A stretch of DNA of 64,000 nt from Gammaproteobacteria bacterium (GCA_004297165.1 SCUJ01000005.1:62001-126000); one strand, 5' to 3'; counted from the stretch's first letter, positions 45,487-55,280 are shown. Translations and numbers: made by a program. The notes: generated by a model from the sequence alone, not told the origin.

Positions 45487-47490
45487 TCAATACACCAACC
45501 TGAGTCTCGCGGTTACCGCCCGACCGGGCAGGGGCGCTCGATCTTTGAGAAAGGAGGTGTGCCGGCGGGCGTCCTCATCCAGCAGGTTGCTGCCGCGCAG
45601 GGACACCGTCGCGCCCCATTTGTTTTTCCGCCATTTGTAACTGATCCCGGTATCCAACAGCAGGTACGCGGGGGTTACGGTTTCGAGTCCCGCGGTCTGA
45701 TCCTGGGCGAAGGTATTCACCAGATCCAGATCGGCGTGCCAGGGACCGCGGTTGAATTCCAGCTCCAGGCCGAGCCGGCCTGGCGGGATGCGCGGCAGGT
45801 CCCCGCCCCGATGCAGCCGCGCCCTGACCCAATCGCCCCAGAGCCGGAGATCCAGCGTCCATGCCTCGCGCTCGATCAGGGTCCGCGTGTACTCCGCTTC
45901 CAGACCGTAAAAAAATGCATCGCCCTGCATCTGCCGGACCAACAACAGATCGCCGCCGGGGGTTCCATCCGCAGCCACGCGATCTGCGTTTCCATCCCCG
46001 TCGCCATCCTGCTCCCGCTGATGGACATAGTCCTCGATGTAATTGAAGAACAGGTTCAGCATCCACTGGTTCGCGTCGTGTTCCCGGCGCAGGCTTAGAT
46101 CGAGGTTGTTCGCCGTCTCCACTGCAAGCGCGGGATCACCGATCTCGTAGGTCCCGCTGGATAGATGCGGACCGTTGGATAGCAATTCTTCGATGTCCGG
46201 CGCGCGCTGCGAGCGGGTGAGCGACAATCCCACCGAGCGCAGGTCATCGAAATGCCAGACGGTCCCCGCGGAGATCGACCAGGCCGCGTGATCTATTTCC
46301 GGTAACCCGGAGAGCGATACAGGCGTAACCGTCTGGCGTTCGTACCGCAGGCCGCCTTCGAAATGCCAGTCGCCGCGATCGGTATTCTCCAGCATGAAGA
46401 TCCCCGCGGATTCCAATCCCGCCGGAGGGACAAAGGCCTCATCGCCAACGGCGGAGAAGTCCCGCTTGCGGTACTGGAAGCCCCCGGTGCCGTCCCAGCC
46501 GGCCAGGGGTTCGTGTTGTATTTCCGTCCGCAGTTCCCACTCATCGTTGCTGAATACCGTGCCCGGTTCGCCCGGGGCTTCAAACTCAGTGTGGCCATAA
46601 TCCACGTGTCCGACGCGCAGGCGGATCCCGCGCACGCCGGGCAGCGGTTTCAGGATCCTCCCGGAAATATCGATGCGGTCCTGGGCCTGATCGATATAGA
46701 CCGCCTCGGGCGCCGATGGATCGACGGGAATCTCGTAGCGGTTTTCATAATGCCCCAGGGAGAGACCGAAAAAACCTTTATCTTCGACGATCCAGCTCAG
46801 GCCCCCGTTCAGGTCGCGGCTTTGCACCCCACTGTTCGGCACTGCCCCGGAGGGTCCTGAATAATCCCCCGCCTGCCGGAACATGCCATCGACGTGCAGG
46901 CCCAGTCCACCCTGCTGCGCATCCGCATTGAAACCCGCGTAGCCCGGTTCCGCCGCGGAGAGGAACCCGGCGTTGATGCTGGCGCTGAAAGGCTCCGTCG
47001 CGTTCTCATGGATACGGTTATTGCTGATATTCACGATGCCGCCGGAGGCGCCGCTGCCGAATAACAGTGTCGCGGGCCCGCGCAGGACCTCAATCTGTTC
47101 TGCGCTCATGGGCTCGAGGGTAACGGCGTGATCGACGCTGATGGTCGAGACATCCATGGAACCCAGGCCATTCTGCAGGATGCGCACGCGCGGGCCCGCC
47201 ATGCCGCGGATGACCGGACGGCTCGCGCCCTGACCGAAATCGCTGGCGGAGACGCCCGGTTCGCGGGCCAGGGTCTCGCCCAGAGTACCAGCCATTTTTT
47301 CGAAGAGACGATCCCCTTGCAGGACACTCACGGGTTGCGCAATGTGATCGATGCCCTGGGCGCTGTCCGGCCGCGCCGTGATGATGACTTCCTCCAGGCG
47401 ATCATCGTGTTGTGCCGATAACCGCGTGCTGAAGGAACCGGCAGCGGCAATACATAGAATCGAATAACTGACTATGCTTATGGTACGCAT
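45487..47490 (-). CDS. TonB-dependent receptor, ZnuD-like
   Basis: 667 residues from ATG 47490 (MRTISIVSYSILCIAAAGSF...), signal peptide ending RLSAQ. The plug reads LEEVIITARPDSAQGIDHIA, SRPVIRGMAGPRVRILQNGL and the stretch MDVSTISVDHAVTLEPMSAE followed by QIEVLRGPATLLFGSGASGG, a pattern of ZnuD-type receptors that take up zinc or haem. The barrel ends ...VTARLRLVY. A small His/Cys-rich protein is encoded 81 bases upstream on the same strand, as seen for ZnuD-like loci. The metal is inferred by resemblance. Confidence 0.88.
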   Translation of the reverse strand: MRTISIVSYSILCIAAAGSFSTRLSAQHDDRLEEVIITARPDSAQGIDHIAQPVSVLQGDRLFEKMAGTLGETLAREPGVSASDFGQGASRPVIRGMAGPRVRILQNGLGSMDVSTISVDHAVTLEPMSAEQIEVLRGPATLLFGSGASGGIVNISNNRIHENATEPFSASINAGFLSAAEPGYAGFNADAQQGGLGLHVDGMFRQAGDYSGPSGAVPNSGVQSRDLNGGLSWIVEDKGFFGLSLGHYENRYEIPVDPSAPEAVYIDQAQDRIDISGRILKPLPGVRGIRLRVGHVDYGHTEFEAPGEPGTVFSNDEWELRTEIQHEPLAGWDGTGGFQYRKRDFSAVGDEAFVPPAGLESAGIFMLENTDRGDWHFEGGLRYERQTVTPVSLSGLPEIDHAAWSISAGTVWHFDDLRSVGLSLTRSQRAPDIEELLSNGPHLSSGTYEIGDPALAVETANNLDLSLRREHDANQWMLNLFFNYIEDYVHQREQDGDGDGNADRVAADGTPGGDLLLVRQMQGDAFFYGLEAEYTRTLIEREAWTLDLRLWGDWVRARLHRGGDLPRIPPGRLGLELEFNRGPWHADLDLVNTFAQDQTAGLETVTPAYLLLDTGISYKWRKNKWGATVSLRGSNLLDEDARRHTSFLKDRAPLPGRAVTARLRLVY

Positions 47491-47571
47491 TAAATTTGCA
47501 CCCCAATACTGAACAGGAAACGACGCCACCGGATCTTCTCTTCACCGGGGGCCAGTTGTGTCAAGAAATGT

Positions 47572-47850
47572 TCAGGAAATACCGGGAGGTGCGCGGCTGT
47601 GATAGTCCGCTGTTCGTAAAGTTTTCGGTAAGACTGTCGCCTGATAGGATATCGCGGCGCAGGTGTTATGAATGAGTGGGAATTCCGAAGCGGCGCCAGA
47701 TATTGCGGCATGCCCGCCGGTGTGCAGACAACCCAGGCAGACATCTTCAGTCACTGGGCCATGGTGTGTGGCGGCGTGCAGGTACTGGTTTAACTGCCCC
47801 GCAAGACACAAGGCCAAAACCAACGCCAATCGGAGGACTGCTTTACGCAC
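47572..47850 (-). CDS. Small secreted His/Cys-rich protein (DUF2946-like)
   Basis: 92 residues starting at GTG 47850; signal peptide MRKAVLRLALVLALCLAGQL and a mature part with HAATHHGPVTEDVCLGCLHT (two Cys, several His), which looks metal-binding. DUF2946-type proteins are found beside metal TonB receptors. No clear ribosome site precedes the GTG; a dyad GATATAAAGTTTATC abuts it at 47851-47865 and could be an operator. Likely co-transcribed with the ZnuD-like receptor. Confidence 0.6.
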   Translation of the reverse strand: MRKAVLRLALVLALCLAGQLNQYLHAATHHGPVTEDVCLGCLHTGGHAAISGAASEFPLIHNTCAAISYQATVLPKTLRTADYHSRAPPGIS

Positions 47851-47982
47851 GATATAAAGTTTATCTCACCACCCGACCTGTCTCAACAATCAAGCCATAA
47901 TTTCGTACTTATGCGTGTCCTCGATAACTGGCGCGATATTCTGAAATGGCAACGGCTCAAACACAGATGATAAAGTTCAGAG

Positions 47983-48010
47983 CAAAAAAAAGGGCGCGCA
48001 CTGCGCGCCC
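47983..48010 (-). terminator. Rho-independent terminator after the PEP-CTERM gene
   Basis: GGGCGCGC and GCGCGCCC form an 8-pair stem with a 3-base loop, followed on the minus strand by eight Ts. It lies 20 bases past the stop of the gene at 48030. Confidence 0.9.
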
Positions 48011-48029
48011 TCCTTACATCAGGTGAATA

Positions 48030-48866
48030 CTATCTCTGTCTCGTATTACGTCGGCTGAAACCCATGTTAGCAATCCCAATACCAAGCAAGATAATGGTGG
48101 TGGGTTCAGGAACCGAGGCGTGATCGCTTGGATCTTCATCAGGCGCGATGAAATTACCGAAACTCGCTGAAATATAAGGTATGGCGCCATATGTTCCTGA
48201 GGAATGGCCAAAATGGAAGCGCATGTCCACGCCATTGGGTTGAATGCCGAGAGATACGTGGCCAACGCTCGCGCCCGAGCCCCATAGGTCGGTTGGCGTC
48301 ACGCCACTCAACAGGACCGAAGCTGGATCCCAACTGTTCACGGCTTGACTGTGGCTGCCAGCGACTGTATCAAACCCCATCAGGGACAGGATTGGATTTA
48401 CATTCTTTGTCCAGTCTGGGTCATGATCGGTGCCAAACCAAACACCTCCATTACGGCTGTCAAATTCAGCGGCGATGTTTTGCAGCAATTTCACCTCCGA
48501 TGCGTTGTTGCCCTGGAAATAATAACCATATGACCGGGAATCGATTACGATGCTGTCGTGGACTCCATAAAAACCCGCCACAGCAGTTCGATCAGCTAAA
48601 TTCAGATAGCTATTAGAAGTGAGATCATACAGGAACAGACTATCGTAGATGCCCGATCCTAACGCAGTGGCAAGATTTCCTGCAATTTTGGCGTTAACGA
48701 TGTTTACAGTATGTCCAGCAGCTTCCAGATTGCTCTTCATGGTGGTGTAGGCGTAAGGACCATAATCAAATTCTGTAATCAGGATTGTCCCTGCATTCGC
48801 GTAAATGCCTGTTAGCGATGCAATGATGATGTTTGCTACGAGGATGAGTCTGAGTTTTATCTTCAT
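48030..48866 (-). CDS. PEP-CTERM sorting domain protein
   Basis: 278 residues. Signal peptide (LILVANIIIASLTGIYANA), then GTILITEFDYGPYAYTTMKS, and the C-terminal sorting signal VPEPTTIILLGIGIANMGFS followed by RRN. The PEP-CTERM tail is cut by an exosortase and goes with exopolysaccharide secretion. The body resembles a flavodoxin-like/GATase-like fold: ITEFDYGPY, GIYDSLFLYDLTSNSYLN and GGVWFGTDHD. Ligand unknown. It stands alone, with lower GC than its neighbours; no exosortase gene is in the window. Confidence 0.85.
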   Translation of the reverse strand: MKIKLRLILVANIIIASLTGIYANAGTILITEFDYGPYAYTTMKSNLEAAGHTVNIVNAKIAGNLATALGSGIYDSLFLYDLTSNSYLNLADRTAVAGFYGVHDSIVIDSRSYGYYFQGNNASEVKLLQNIAAEFDSRNGGVWFGTDHDPDWTKNVNPILSLMGFDTVAGSHSQAVNSWDPASVLLSGVTPTDLWGSGASVGHVSLGIQPNGVDMRFHFGHSSGTYGAIPYISASFGNFIAPDEDPSDHASVPEPTTIILLGIGIANMGFSRRNTRQR

Positions 48867-49330
48867 AATTGTTTAAATTCTCCTTGGTGATTTAAAAAGA
48901 TCGTGTCTAAATGACATTAATAACAACATGCGAGCTGCGACCCTAGCAAGTATCATGCCTTTTATATAATTACAGATTAAACAAAGGGTTATATTGAATA
49001 TGATTTGATCATTTGTATATTTGTAAGGAATTACGACACTATTCCCCCAAGTTGCTCCTAAATATCTTCATCGATACCCCATTTTTTCAGTAATAGTTCT
49101 ACTTATTCAACAAGTTAGAATTAGACATTGGTAACGATATACACTGTAAAGAAATTCGACTCTATCTTCATGGGACAGATCCGGGCATTCATCAAATAAT
49201 ATTAGTCATCGCTTATGCGGGCGCGAAATCTGGTGTCAGATTTCGCGTTATCCGGCACCCTTTGAATTCACGCGATCATGATTTAGATCGGATGCAACGA
49301 AGGATTTCGTCGAGCGCGAGGATGGCGTGT
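48867..49330. other. AT-rich intergenic region with a hairpin
   Basis: 464 bases without a gene, GC clearly below the neighbouring genes. It holds a perfect 10-base hairpin CGCGAAATCT...AGATTTCGCG at 49222-49247 with loop GGTGTC, about 85 bases past the batD stop and possibly its terminator. It also contains the PEP-CTERM promoter region. No other structure is seen. Confidence 0.5.
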
Positions 49331-51058
49331 CTAGATCCGATGCAGAGGTTCGAGACCGCTGGCGCGGGCGGAGCGCGGCTGGCCAGGTCTGGTCTGGTCG
49401 GACAATTCGTGATGCAGTCGCGCGCCGTCCCAGCGTCGGCCCTCGCGGGCATAGAGCGCGACATCGAGTTCCCGGATCGCCGCCGCCAGTTCCGCATCAC
49501 AGCGCGCGGCGATCGCCGTGGTTCCGGCGGGAGGATCCTCCGGCCACAGGCAACGCCCCCACTGGACCAGCAACAGGCGGGCGCGGGCGGCGTCATTGGC
49601 TCGGCAGGCCGCGTGCAATTCCCTGGTGACCTGCCGCAACGATTCGGACGCAGCCGGTGTCGAACGCGGCGCGCGCCCGCGAGCGGATTTGTACCAAAGT
49701 AAAAGGGTCGCGAGCCACAGTATGAACAGGGCCAATGTCAGCCACTGCCAGATATTGGGTGCGGGGTTCGGGCTGCTGCTCGCAGGCGGCATGGCTGGCT
49801 CGGATAACGATGGATCCGTGGCGATCGCAGTGTCGCTGCCGGCGGCGGAGGCGGCGGCTGAATTCGATGCAATCGGCAGCACTTCGATCTCGTGTTCCGG
49901 GAGGCGCGCCACTTCCTGTTTTTCAGTCTGAAGATTCCACCAGGGGACCTCGATGGCCGGGAGGGTGTACTTGCCTGGCTGGTTGGGGATGATGGCGATC
50001 TTTTCGATGCGCTGACCGGTCACTCCCTTGGCAGTTACCTGATCATTGAGCGACGGCTGATCCGGATACTGCCGCAGCGCGGATTGATCCCAGCGCGGCA
50101 GTTCGGGCAACTGGCTCGCGGTCTGCCCGGCGGCGCTGAGCGTCAGGGTCCGGGTAATTGGTTGACCCACCGTGAACTGCGCCGGGTCCTCCGACCAGCT
50201 CTCGCTCAACTTCACATCGGCGGCGGGTAACCAGTTGGCGCCCTTGAAGCCGGCCGGGATGGGCTGCACCTCCAGGGTGATCCGATCCGACTGGATGTAG
50301 ATCGTCCGCCCGCCCGCATCGAACGGATTGAAAAAAAATCCATTGCGGGAGGCCGGCTGGGCCTGGAAGGCCACGGGTTCCACATTGAGCATGCCACTCG
50401 TCTGCGGGAATAGCGCATAGCTGCGCTCGATTACATCGTAACGCCTGCCGTTGCGGGTGGTCTGATACCGCGTGTCATCGCCGATCTTCTGAATCACGGC
50501 GGCCCCGCTTGGGACGGCAGGTTCAGTGAGCGAGGCGTTCGCGACGTTGATGGCGAGAAACAACCGGACGGTGTAGATCGCCTGGGCCTGGACGTAAGGA
50601 CGCGTCTCATCCACCTCCACCTCCAGAAAGACACCCTGATCGGAAGCGCTTTGAGGATTCGATCCGGATGCCCCGGATTCCACCCGGATCGTCACGGGAG
50701 GACTGGCATCGGAACCGAAACTTACGGCAGGGATCGTCAGGCGGCCCGCACGTTGGGGCATGACCGTCAACTGCCAGGTGTGGGAATTGCTGACCCGGCC
50801 GTTCATGATGCTCATGTTGGTGCTCTGCTGTTGGGAAAGGATCCGGAAATCCTGCTCCAGGACTGAAAAGTCCGGATCGTCATCCACGCGGCCGTCACTC
50901 TCAAAGGTGATGGTGAAGGATTCATTCAGGGAGACAGGGTCACGATCCGTGGTGACGCTGATATTGGCCGCCTGAACCAGAGTTCCGCAAAGCAAAAGTA
51001 GCGTGGCGAACAACCAGAGTCCCGCCGCCAAGGTGGATTTATGCATCAGCTTTACCAT
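49331..51058 (-). CDS. batD: BatD family protein
   Basis: 575 residues. After a signal peptide (GLWLFATLLLLCGTLVQAAN) come beta-rich repeats of the BatD/oxygen tolerance type: ISVTTDRDPVSLNESFTITF, DFRILSQQQSTNMSIMNGRV and YDVIERSYALFPQTSGMLNV. A C-terminal membrane helix (IWQWLTLALFILWLATLLLW) anchors it. BatD acts with BatA/B in envelope-stress handling (aerotolerance in Bacteroides). It overlaps batB/C by 7 bases; ATG 51046 is an alternative start. Last gene of a six-gene operon. Confidence 0.9.
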   Translation of the reverse strand: MVKLMHKSTLAAGLWLFATLLLLCGTLVQAANISVTTDRDPVSLNESFTITFESDGRVDDDPDFSVLEQDFRILSQQQSTNMSIMNGRVSNSHTWQLTVMPQRAGRLTIPAVSFGSDASPPVTIRVESGASGSNPQSASDQGVFLEVEVDETRPYVQAQAIYTVRLFLAINVANASLTEPAVPSGAAVIQKIGDDTRYQTTRNGRRYDVIERSYALFPQTSGMLNVEPVAFQAQPASRNGFFFNPFDAGGRTIYIQSDRITLEVQPIPAGFKGANWLPAADVKLSESWSEDPAQFTVGQPITRTLTLSAAGQTASQLPELPRWDQSALRQYPDQPSLNDQVTAKGVTGQRIEKIAIIPNQPGKYTLPAIEVPWWNLQTEKQEVARLPEHEIEVLPIASNSAAASAAGSDTAIATDPSLSEPAMPPASSSPNPAPNIWQWLTLALFILWLATLLLWYKSARGRAPRSTPAASESLRQVTRELHAACRANDAARARLLLVQWGRCLWPEDPPAGTTAIAARCDAELAAAIRELDVALYAREGRRWDGARLHHELSDQTRPGQPRSARASGLEPLHRI

Positions 51059-52860
51059 GCCTTATCTCCGGAATCCCGCCCCGTATCGCGTCGTTGATAT
51101 TGATAGAGAAATTTTCTGCGCAGCAGACCGCCAGGGTCATCCGGGATGCGCCGCAACCACTGTTCCGTCGCCTGCTTTTGTTCATCAGGACTGAGGTCGT
51201 CCCGGCTAGCCTGAATCTGTTCCGATCGATCCCCCGGCGTTTCCTCGCCCACGGATTCGGACTCATGCTCCTGCGTCTTTCCCTGTTGTTCCTGCTCGCC
51301 AGCCTGCTTGGGATTGGACTCCTCCTGCTCTCCTGGTTCGCCTTCCGGTTGCTGTTCGGAGTTTTGCGGCGCCTGTTCACCCTGTTGTTTGTCATTTTTA
51401 TCAGCGGACTCTTGGTCTCCCTCTCGTGAATCCTGCTGCTCCGATTGATCCTGCTCCTTGTCCTGATCGCCGCCGGTTTGCTGTTGCTGTTGTTGCTCCT
51501 GCAACTCCTTCTCCACAAGTTCCTTGTTATGCATCGCATCGGCGTGATCCGGCGCCGCATCGAGCGCCTTTTCGTATTCCGCGATCGCCTCCTGATAGCG
51601 GCCGAGCCGCGCCAGGGCATTGCCCCGGTTGTAACGGCTCTCGGCATCCGGGAGGGCGTCCAGGGTTTTTTCGGCCTCGGCGAATTCGCCGCTGCGATAC
51701 TGCGCGCTCCCTTTCCAGGCGGGGTCGCGAAAGAGGTTTGCCGCATCCGCGTGTTCGCCCGCATCGAAACGACGCGCCGCTTGCTGATCCTCCCGCAGCC
51801 AGAGGTCCCGCCACTCGAAGGCCTGCGCCGGCCGCGACAGCGGCAACAACGTAAGCACAAGGATCGCGAGATATCCCCGCCGGTAGATCAGGGACACGAG
51901 GGCGGCCAAAGGCAACAGCAGCCACGGTCCCTCCTCGCGCCATTGGTCCGTCTTGAGTTCTGTGTTCGCAAGTTCTTCGCTCATCGAATCTTCGACAAAA
52001 TATTCCTGTAACAGGGTGACATCCTTGTCGTCCTCGGTCATCCGCATGTAGATGCCATCGCCCCCGGCGCCGATCTCTCGCATATCGGCCTCATTCAGGG
52101 CCGGGATCACGATCGAGCCGGAGTCATCCTTCAGAAAGCCGCCCTCCTCCAGCGGGATGGGCGCGCCGGCCTCCGTGCCGATCCCCAGTACGGATACTCG
52201 ATAGCCCTGATCCCGCGCCGCGGATACGGCAGCGAGCGTCTGATCCGGGTCGATCTCGTCGCCGACCACCAGGATATCGCCGGCGGCAACCCCGCCCTGG
52301 CGCAGCAAATCGATCGCCATCCGTATCGCCAGATCCGCGCGGCCGCCTTGCGCCGGCATTATATCGGGATGCAGCGCATCCAGTTGCGAGATGATGGTGG
52401 CGACATCGTCGGTAAGCGGCGTGACCACAAAGCTGTCGCCAGCGAACGCCAGCAGCGCGGTCTGTCCTTCTGCGCGTAAACGCAACATATCGGCCACCTT
52501 GTAGCGGGCCCGCGAGAGCCGATCGGGTTTGATATCGCTCGCGATCATGGAGCGCGAGAGGTCCAGCGCGATCACCAGGGCGCGCTGGCTGCTGAATACC
52601 GGCTGCGGGAGTTTTTGCCAGGCCGGTCCGGCGAGCGCCAGTACCGCCAGAAGACACGCCAGCGCCGTCAGCGAAGGGGCGACGTAGTGACGGCGCGCCG
52701 GCCGCTCGATCAGGACATATGGCAGTAATTCACGATCGCACACCGCCTCCCACCCGCGATAGGCGAAGCGCCTGCGCAACGCGATCCAGAACAGGATGAA
52801 TGCCGGCAGAGCGAGCAACCACCAGGGCCTGAGGAATTGAAAATGCTCCAGCTCGTTCAT
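51052..52860 (-). CDS. VWA-TPR protein, BatB-BatC fusion type
   Basis: 602 residues. N-terminal hydrophobic region, then a VWA domain with MIDAS ALDLSRSMIASDIKP and the later TDD-containing GDSFVVTPLTDDVA, a membrane segment (LLPLAALVSLIYRRGYLAIL), then TPR units (YNRGNALARLGRYQEAIAEY; ALDAAPDHADAMHNKELVEK) and a long Gln/Glu/Asp-rich tail. This merges BatB (VWA) and BatC (TPR). It overlaps batA by 4 bases. The acidic tail may mediate contacts. Confidence 0.9.
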   Translation of the reverse strand: MNELEHFQFLRPWWLLALPAFILFWIALRRRFAYRGWEAVCDRELLPYVLIERPARRHYVAPSLTALACLLAVLALAGPAWQKLPQPVFSSQRALVIALDLSRSMIASDIKPDRLSRARYKVADMLRLRAEGQTALLAFAGDSFVVTPLTDDVATIISQLDALHPDIMPAQGGRADLAIRMAIDLLRQGGVAAGDILVVGDEIDPDQTLAAVSAARDQGYRVSVLGIGTEAGAPIPLEEGGFLKDDSGSIVIPALNEADMREIGAGGDGIYMRMTEDDKDVTLLQEYFVEDSMSEELANTELKTDQWREEGPWLLLPLAALVSLIYRRGYLAILVLTLLPLSRPAQAFEWRDLWLREDQQAARRFDAGEHADAANLFRDPAWKGSAQYRSGEFAEAEKTLDALPDAESRYNRGNALARLGRYQEAIAEYEKALDAAPDHADAMHNKELVEKELQEQQQQQQTGGDQDKEQDQSEQQDSREGDQESADKNDKQQGEQAPQNSEQQPEGEPGEQEESNPKQAGEQEQQGKTQEHESESVGEETPGDRSEQIQASRDDLSPDEQKQATEQWLRRIPDDPGGLLRRKFLYQYQRRDTGRDSGDKAW

Positions 52861-53846
52861 CCGCCGATCCTCCCGCTGCGGCGCAGACCCGCCAGCGCAA
52901 CGCCAATGAGGAACGCGAACGCCAACGGCCAGTAATATAAGGATTGTCGCGGCCTGAACTTTCTCGCCTCTTCCTCGATGGGCTCCAGTTGATCCAGCAA
53001 GGCATAGATCTTTTCCAATTCCTCCGTGTCGCGGGCGCGGAAATATTTTCCGCCGGTAAGTTCGGCGATGCTCCCAAGCGTCTTCTCGTCCAGGTCCGTG
53101 GAAGGATTGACGCGCCGGGTGCCGAACAGACTGCGCACCAGCATCTCGTCGGCGCCGATGCCGATGGTGTAGATCTTCAACCCTTCGCGCGCCGCAAGTT
53201 TCGCCGCCTCCACGGGTTCCACCGCCCCGGCGGTGTTGGCCCCATCGGTGAGGAGTATCACCACCCGGTTGCTCTCCTTACGCTCCCGCAGACGCTTTAC
53301 GGCGAGACCGATGGCATCGCCTATTGCGGTGGCCTGCCCCGCGAGTCCGATCACTGACTCATTCAGCAGCGTGTGCACCGTGCGCCGGTCGAAGGTCATC
53401 GGGACCTGCAGATAGGCCGCCTCGCCGAACAGGATCAGACCGATGCGATCCCCCACCCGCCGCTCGATGAACTCGCCCGCGACCTGCTTGGTCGCGGTGA
53501 GGCGATCCACGGCCTCGTTCCCGAGGAAAAAATCCTCCTCCTGCATGCTGGCGGAGAGATCGACGGCCAGGATCAACTCCCTTCCGCTCACCGGGATCTC
53601 CACCAGTTCGCCGATCCATTGCGGCCGCATGCCGGCCAGCACGAGCAGCAGCCAGGCGAGCGTGGCGAGCCAGAGCGGCCAGCGCAGCCGCACCGTTCGA
53701 TCCAGCCCGGTTCGATAACGAAATTCCTCCAGGAAGGGCACGCGCAGGGCGCTTTCCTGGCCGGGTTCCTGGGCGCTGAGCAGACGCCGGGTAAACAACG
53801 GCAACGGCAGGGCCAGCAGAAACCAGGGCCACTCGAATCCCAGCAT
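52857..53846 (-). CDS. batA: VWA domain protein BatA
   Basis: 329 residues from ATG 53846, sharing a base with the stop of the DUF4381 gene (TGATG). It has an N-terminal helix pair (MLGFEWPWFLLALPLPLFTR; LWLATLAWLLLVLAGMRPQW), VWA MIDAS ILAVDLSASMQEEDFFL, ILLTDGANTAG and a C-terminal helix (YWPLAFAFLIGVALAGLRRS). BatA is an inner-membrane MIDAS protein that acts with BatB and MoxR. A longer read from 53876 would overlap the upstream gene more. Confidence 0.92.
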   Translation of the reverse strand: MLGFEWPWFLLALPLPLFTRRLLSAQEPGQESALRVPFLEEFRYRTGLDRTVRLRWPLWLATLAWLLLVLAGMRPQWIGELVEIPVSGRELILAVDLSASMQEEDFFLGNEAVDRLTATKQVAGEFIERRVGDRIGLILFGEAAYLQVPMTFDRRTVHTLLNESVIGLAGQATAIGDAIGLAVKRLRERKESNRVVILLTDGANTAGAVEPVEAAKLAAREGLKIYTIGIGADEMLVRSLFGTRRVNPSTDLDEKTLGSIAELTGGKYFRARDTEELEKIYALLDQLEPIEEEARKFRPRQSLYYWPLAFAFLIGVALAGLRRSGRIGG

Positions 53847-54331
53847 CAGCGCCTCCCGGTCTGTGCGCGCAGCCACTGCTCACAGATCTCCAGTAGCGGC
53901 GCCAATTCCTGACGGTCGATGGCCTGCCGGTAGGGCGCCTCAATCAGGACCCTGCCACACCCTCTGGTAAAAGGTTTTTCCGGCAGGCGCGAATCCAGAT
54001 ATTGCAGCCAGGCCTCGCCGGTCAGGCCGGCGGATTCTTCACGGCCGGAGGCGGAGATGCTCATGCGCCGCAACAAGATGGACAGTTCCCGCACCAGTTG
54101 CAGCGGATCATCGTGTCGTTGATACGCCGCGCGGAGATCATGCAACCTTTGCATCGCCACATAGGCCGCCGAGGCCCTGACGCGCGCACGCTGTCTGCGC
54201 CAGCGCCAGACTCCAAAACCCGCGAGCAACAACACGCCGGCGAGGATCCACCAGCCTGGCGCGGGCGGCCACCAGGAGACCTCTTCCGGCAGATGGATAT
54301 CCCGCAAGGGTAATTGCGCCGGGTCCGTCAT
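53846..54331 (-). CDS. DUF4381 membrane protein
   Basis: 161 residues from ATG 54331, which overlaps the DUF58 stop by 4 bases. DUF4381 pattern: LPLRDIHLPEEVSWWPPAPG, helix WWILAGVLLLAGFGVWRWRR, and a cytoplasmic part with LVRELSILLRRMSISASGRE and WLQYLDSRLPEKPF. It is the small protein usually between the DUF58 and batA genes; its role is unknown. Confidence 0.88.
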   Translation of the reverse strand: MTDPAQLPLRDIHLPEEVSWWPPAPGWWILAGVLLLAGFGVWRWRRQRARVRASAAYVAMQRLHDLRAAYQRHDDPLQLVRELSILLRRMSISASGREESAGLTGEAWLQYLDSRLPEKPFTRGCGRVLIEAPYRQAIDRQELAPLLEICEQWLRAQTGRR

Positions 54332-55269
54332 ATCCTGATCATGGCCGGCAGCGCGGTGGTGAAGAGGGTCACCGGATCGTCTTCCGTCGAGCAATGCACC
54401 AGCCGGATGCGATCCCGGCTGGCTGTTTGCTGGAGTTTTTGCAGGTGTTGCCGGAAACGCCGCGCATGATTCTCGCTGAGTCCGCGATCGCCGGCGTCGA
54501 TCACCAGTTCCTCGGCGCCGTTGCTGATCCGGTAACGGCCTCCGGTGGGCAACTCCGCCTCGAAGCGATCATAGATGTGCGCGAGCAGCAGCTCATTATG
54601 CCGGCTGAGACGGCTGATCCGGCTCCAGGCCGCATCGTCCAGTCCGCGGAAATCGCTGATGAGACAAACCAGACTGCCAGGGCGGACCACGTGCTCCAGA
54701 CGCACCAGGGCCGCGTTGCCGGTAATCCCGTCCGCGCCCGCGCCGCGGCCTTGCCAGGCGGGATGCCCCACGATCTTTTCGATCAACCGCAGCACCCCGC
54801 TCTTGCCGCGGCGTGGTTTTATTTCGTGGTGGGCCGTCTCCGAAAAAACCAGTCCGCCGATCCTGTCGCCGTGCTGCACGCCGCCCCAGGCCACGAGGCC
54901 GGCGCAACGCGCGGCCACCACGGCCTTGTAGGCCCCGTGGGTGGCGAAGAACATCGGCCGGCGGAGATCGAGCCAGACCAGGATCGGTCGCTCACGTTCT
55001 TCCCGGAAGACCTTGGTGTGGGTCTTGCCGGTGCGGGCCGTCACCCGCCAATCGATGTTCCGGGTATCGTCGCCAGGTTGATAGAGCCTGGATTCATCAA
55101 ACTCCATGCCCCGACCCTTGAATGGCGACTGATAATCGCCGCCGTGCCGGGCCAGGACCCGGCCTGGCCGCAACTGCATGGCGCGACCGAAGCGGCTGAG
55201 GCGCACGAGATCGGCGCTGCTGATCCGGACCCGCGCCTCGGGCGATTGCGCTACAACCTTCGGGTGCAT
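54328..55269 (-). CDS. DUF58 domain protein
   Basis: 313 residues from ATG 55269. It holds the DUF58 signature GRGMEFDESRLYQPGDDTRN followed by IDWRVTARTGKTHTKVFREE, and a VWA-like core: ILVWLDLRRPMFFATHGAYK, SLVCLISDFRGLDDAAWSRI. It is the standard partner of MoxR in these operons. It starts 11 bases after moxR and overlaps the DUF4381 gene by 4 bases. Confidence 0.9.
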   Translation of the reverse strand: MHPKVVAQSPEARVRISSADLVRLSRFGRAMQLRPGRVLARHGGDYQSPFKGRGMEFDESRLYQPGDDTRNIDWRVTARTGKTHTKVFREERERPILVWLDLRRPMFFATHGAYKAVVAARCAGLVAWGGVQHGDRIGGLVFSETAHHEIKPRRGKSGVLRLIEKIVGHPAWQGRGAGADGITGNAALVRLEHVVRPGSLVCLISDFRGLDDAAWSRISRLSRHNELLLAHIYDRFEAELPTGGRYRISNGAEELVIDAGDRGLSENHARRFRQHLQKLQQTASRDRIRLVHCSTEDDPVTLFTTALPAMIRI

Positions 55270-55280
55270 GGAAGGCACGG

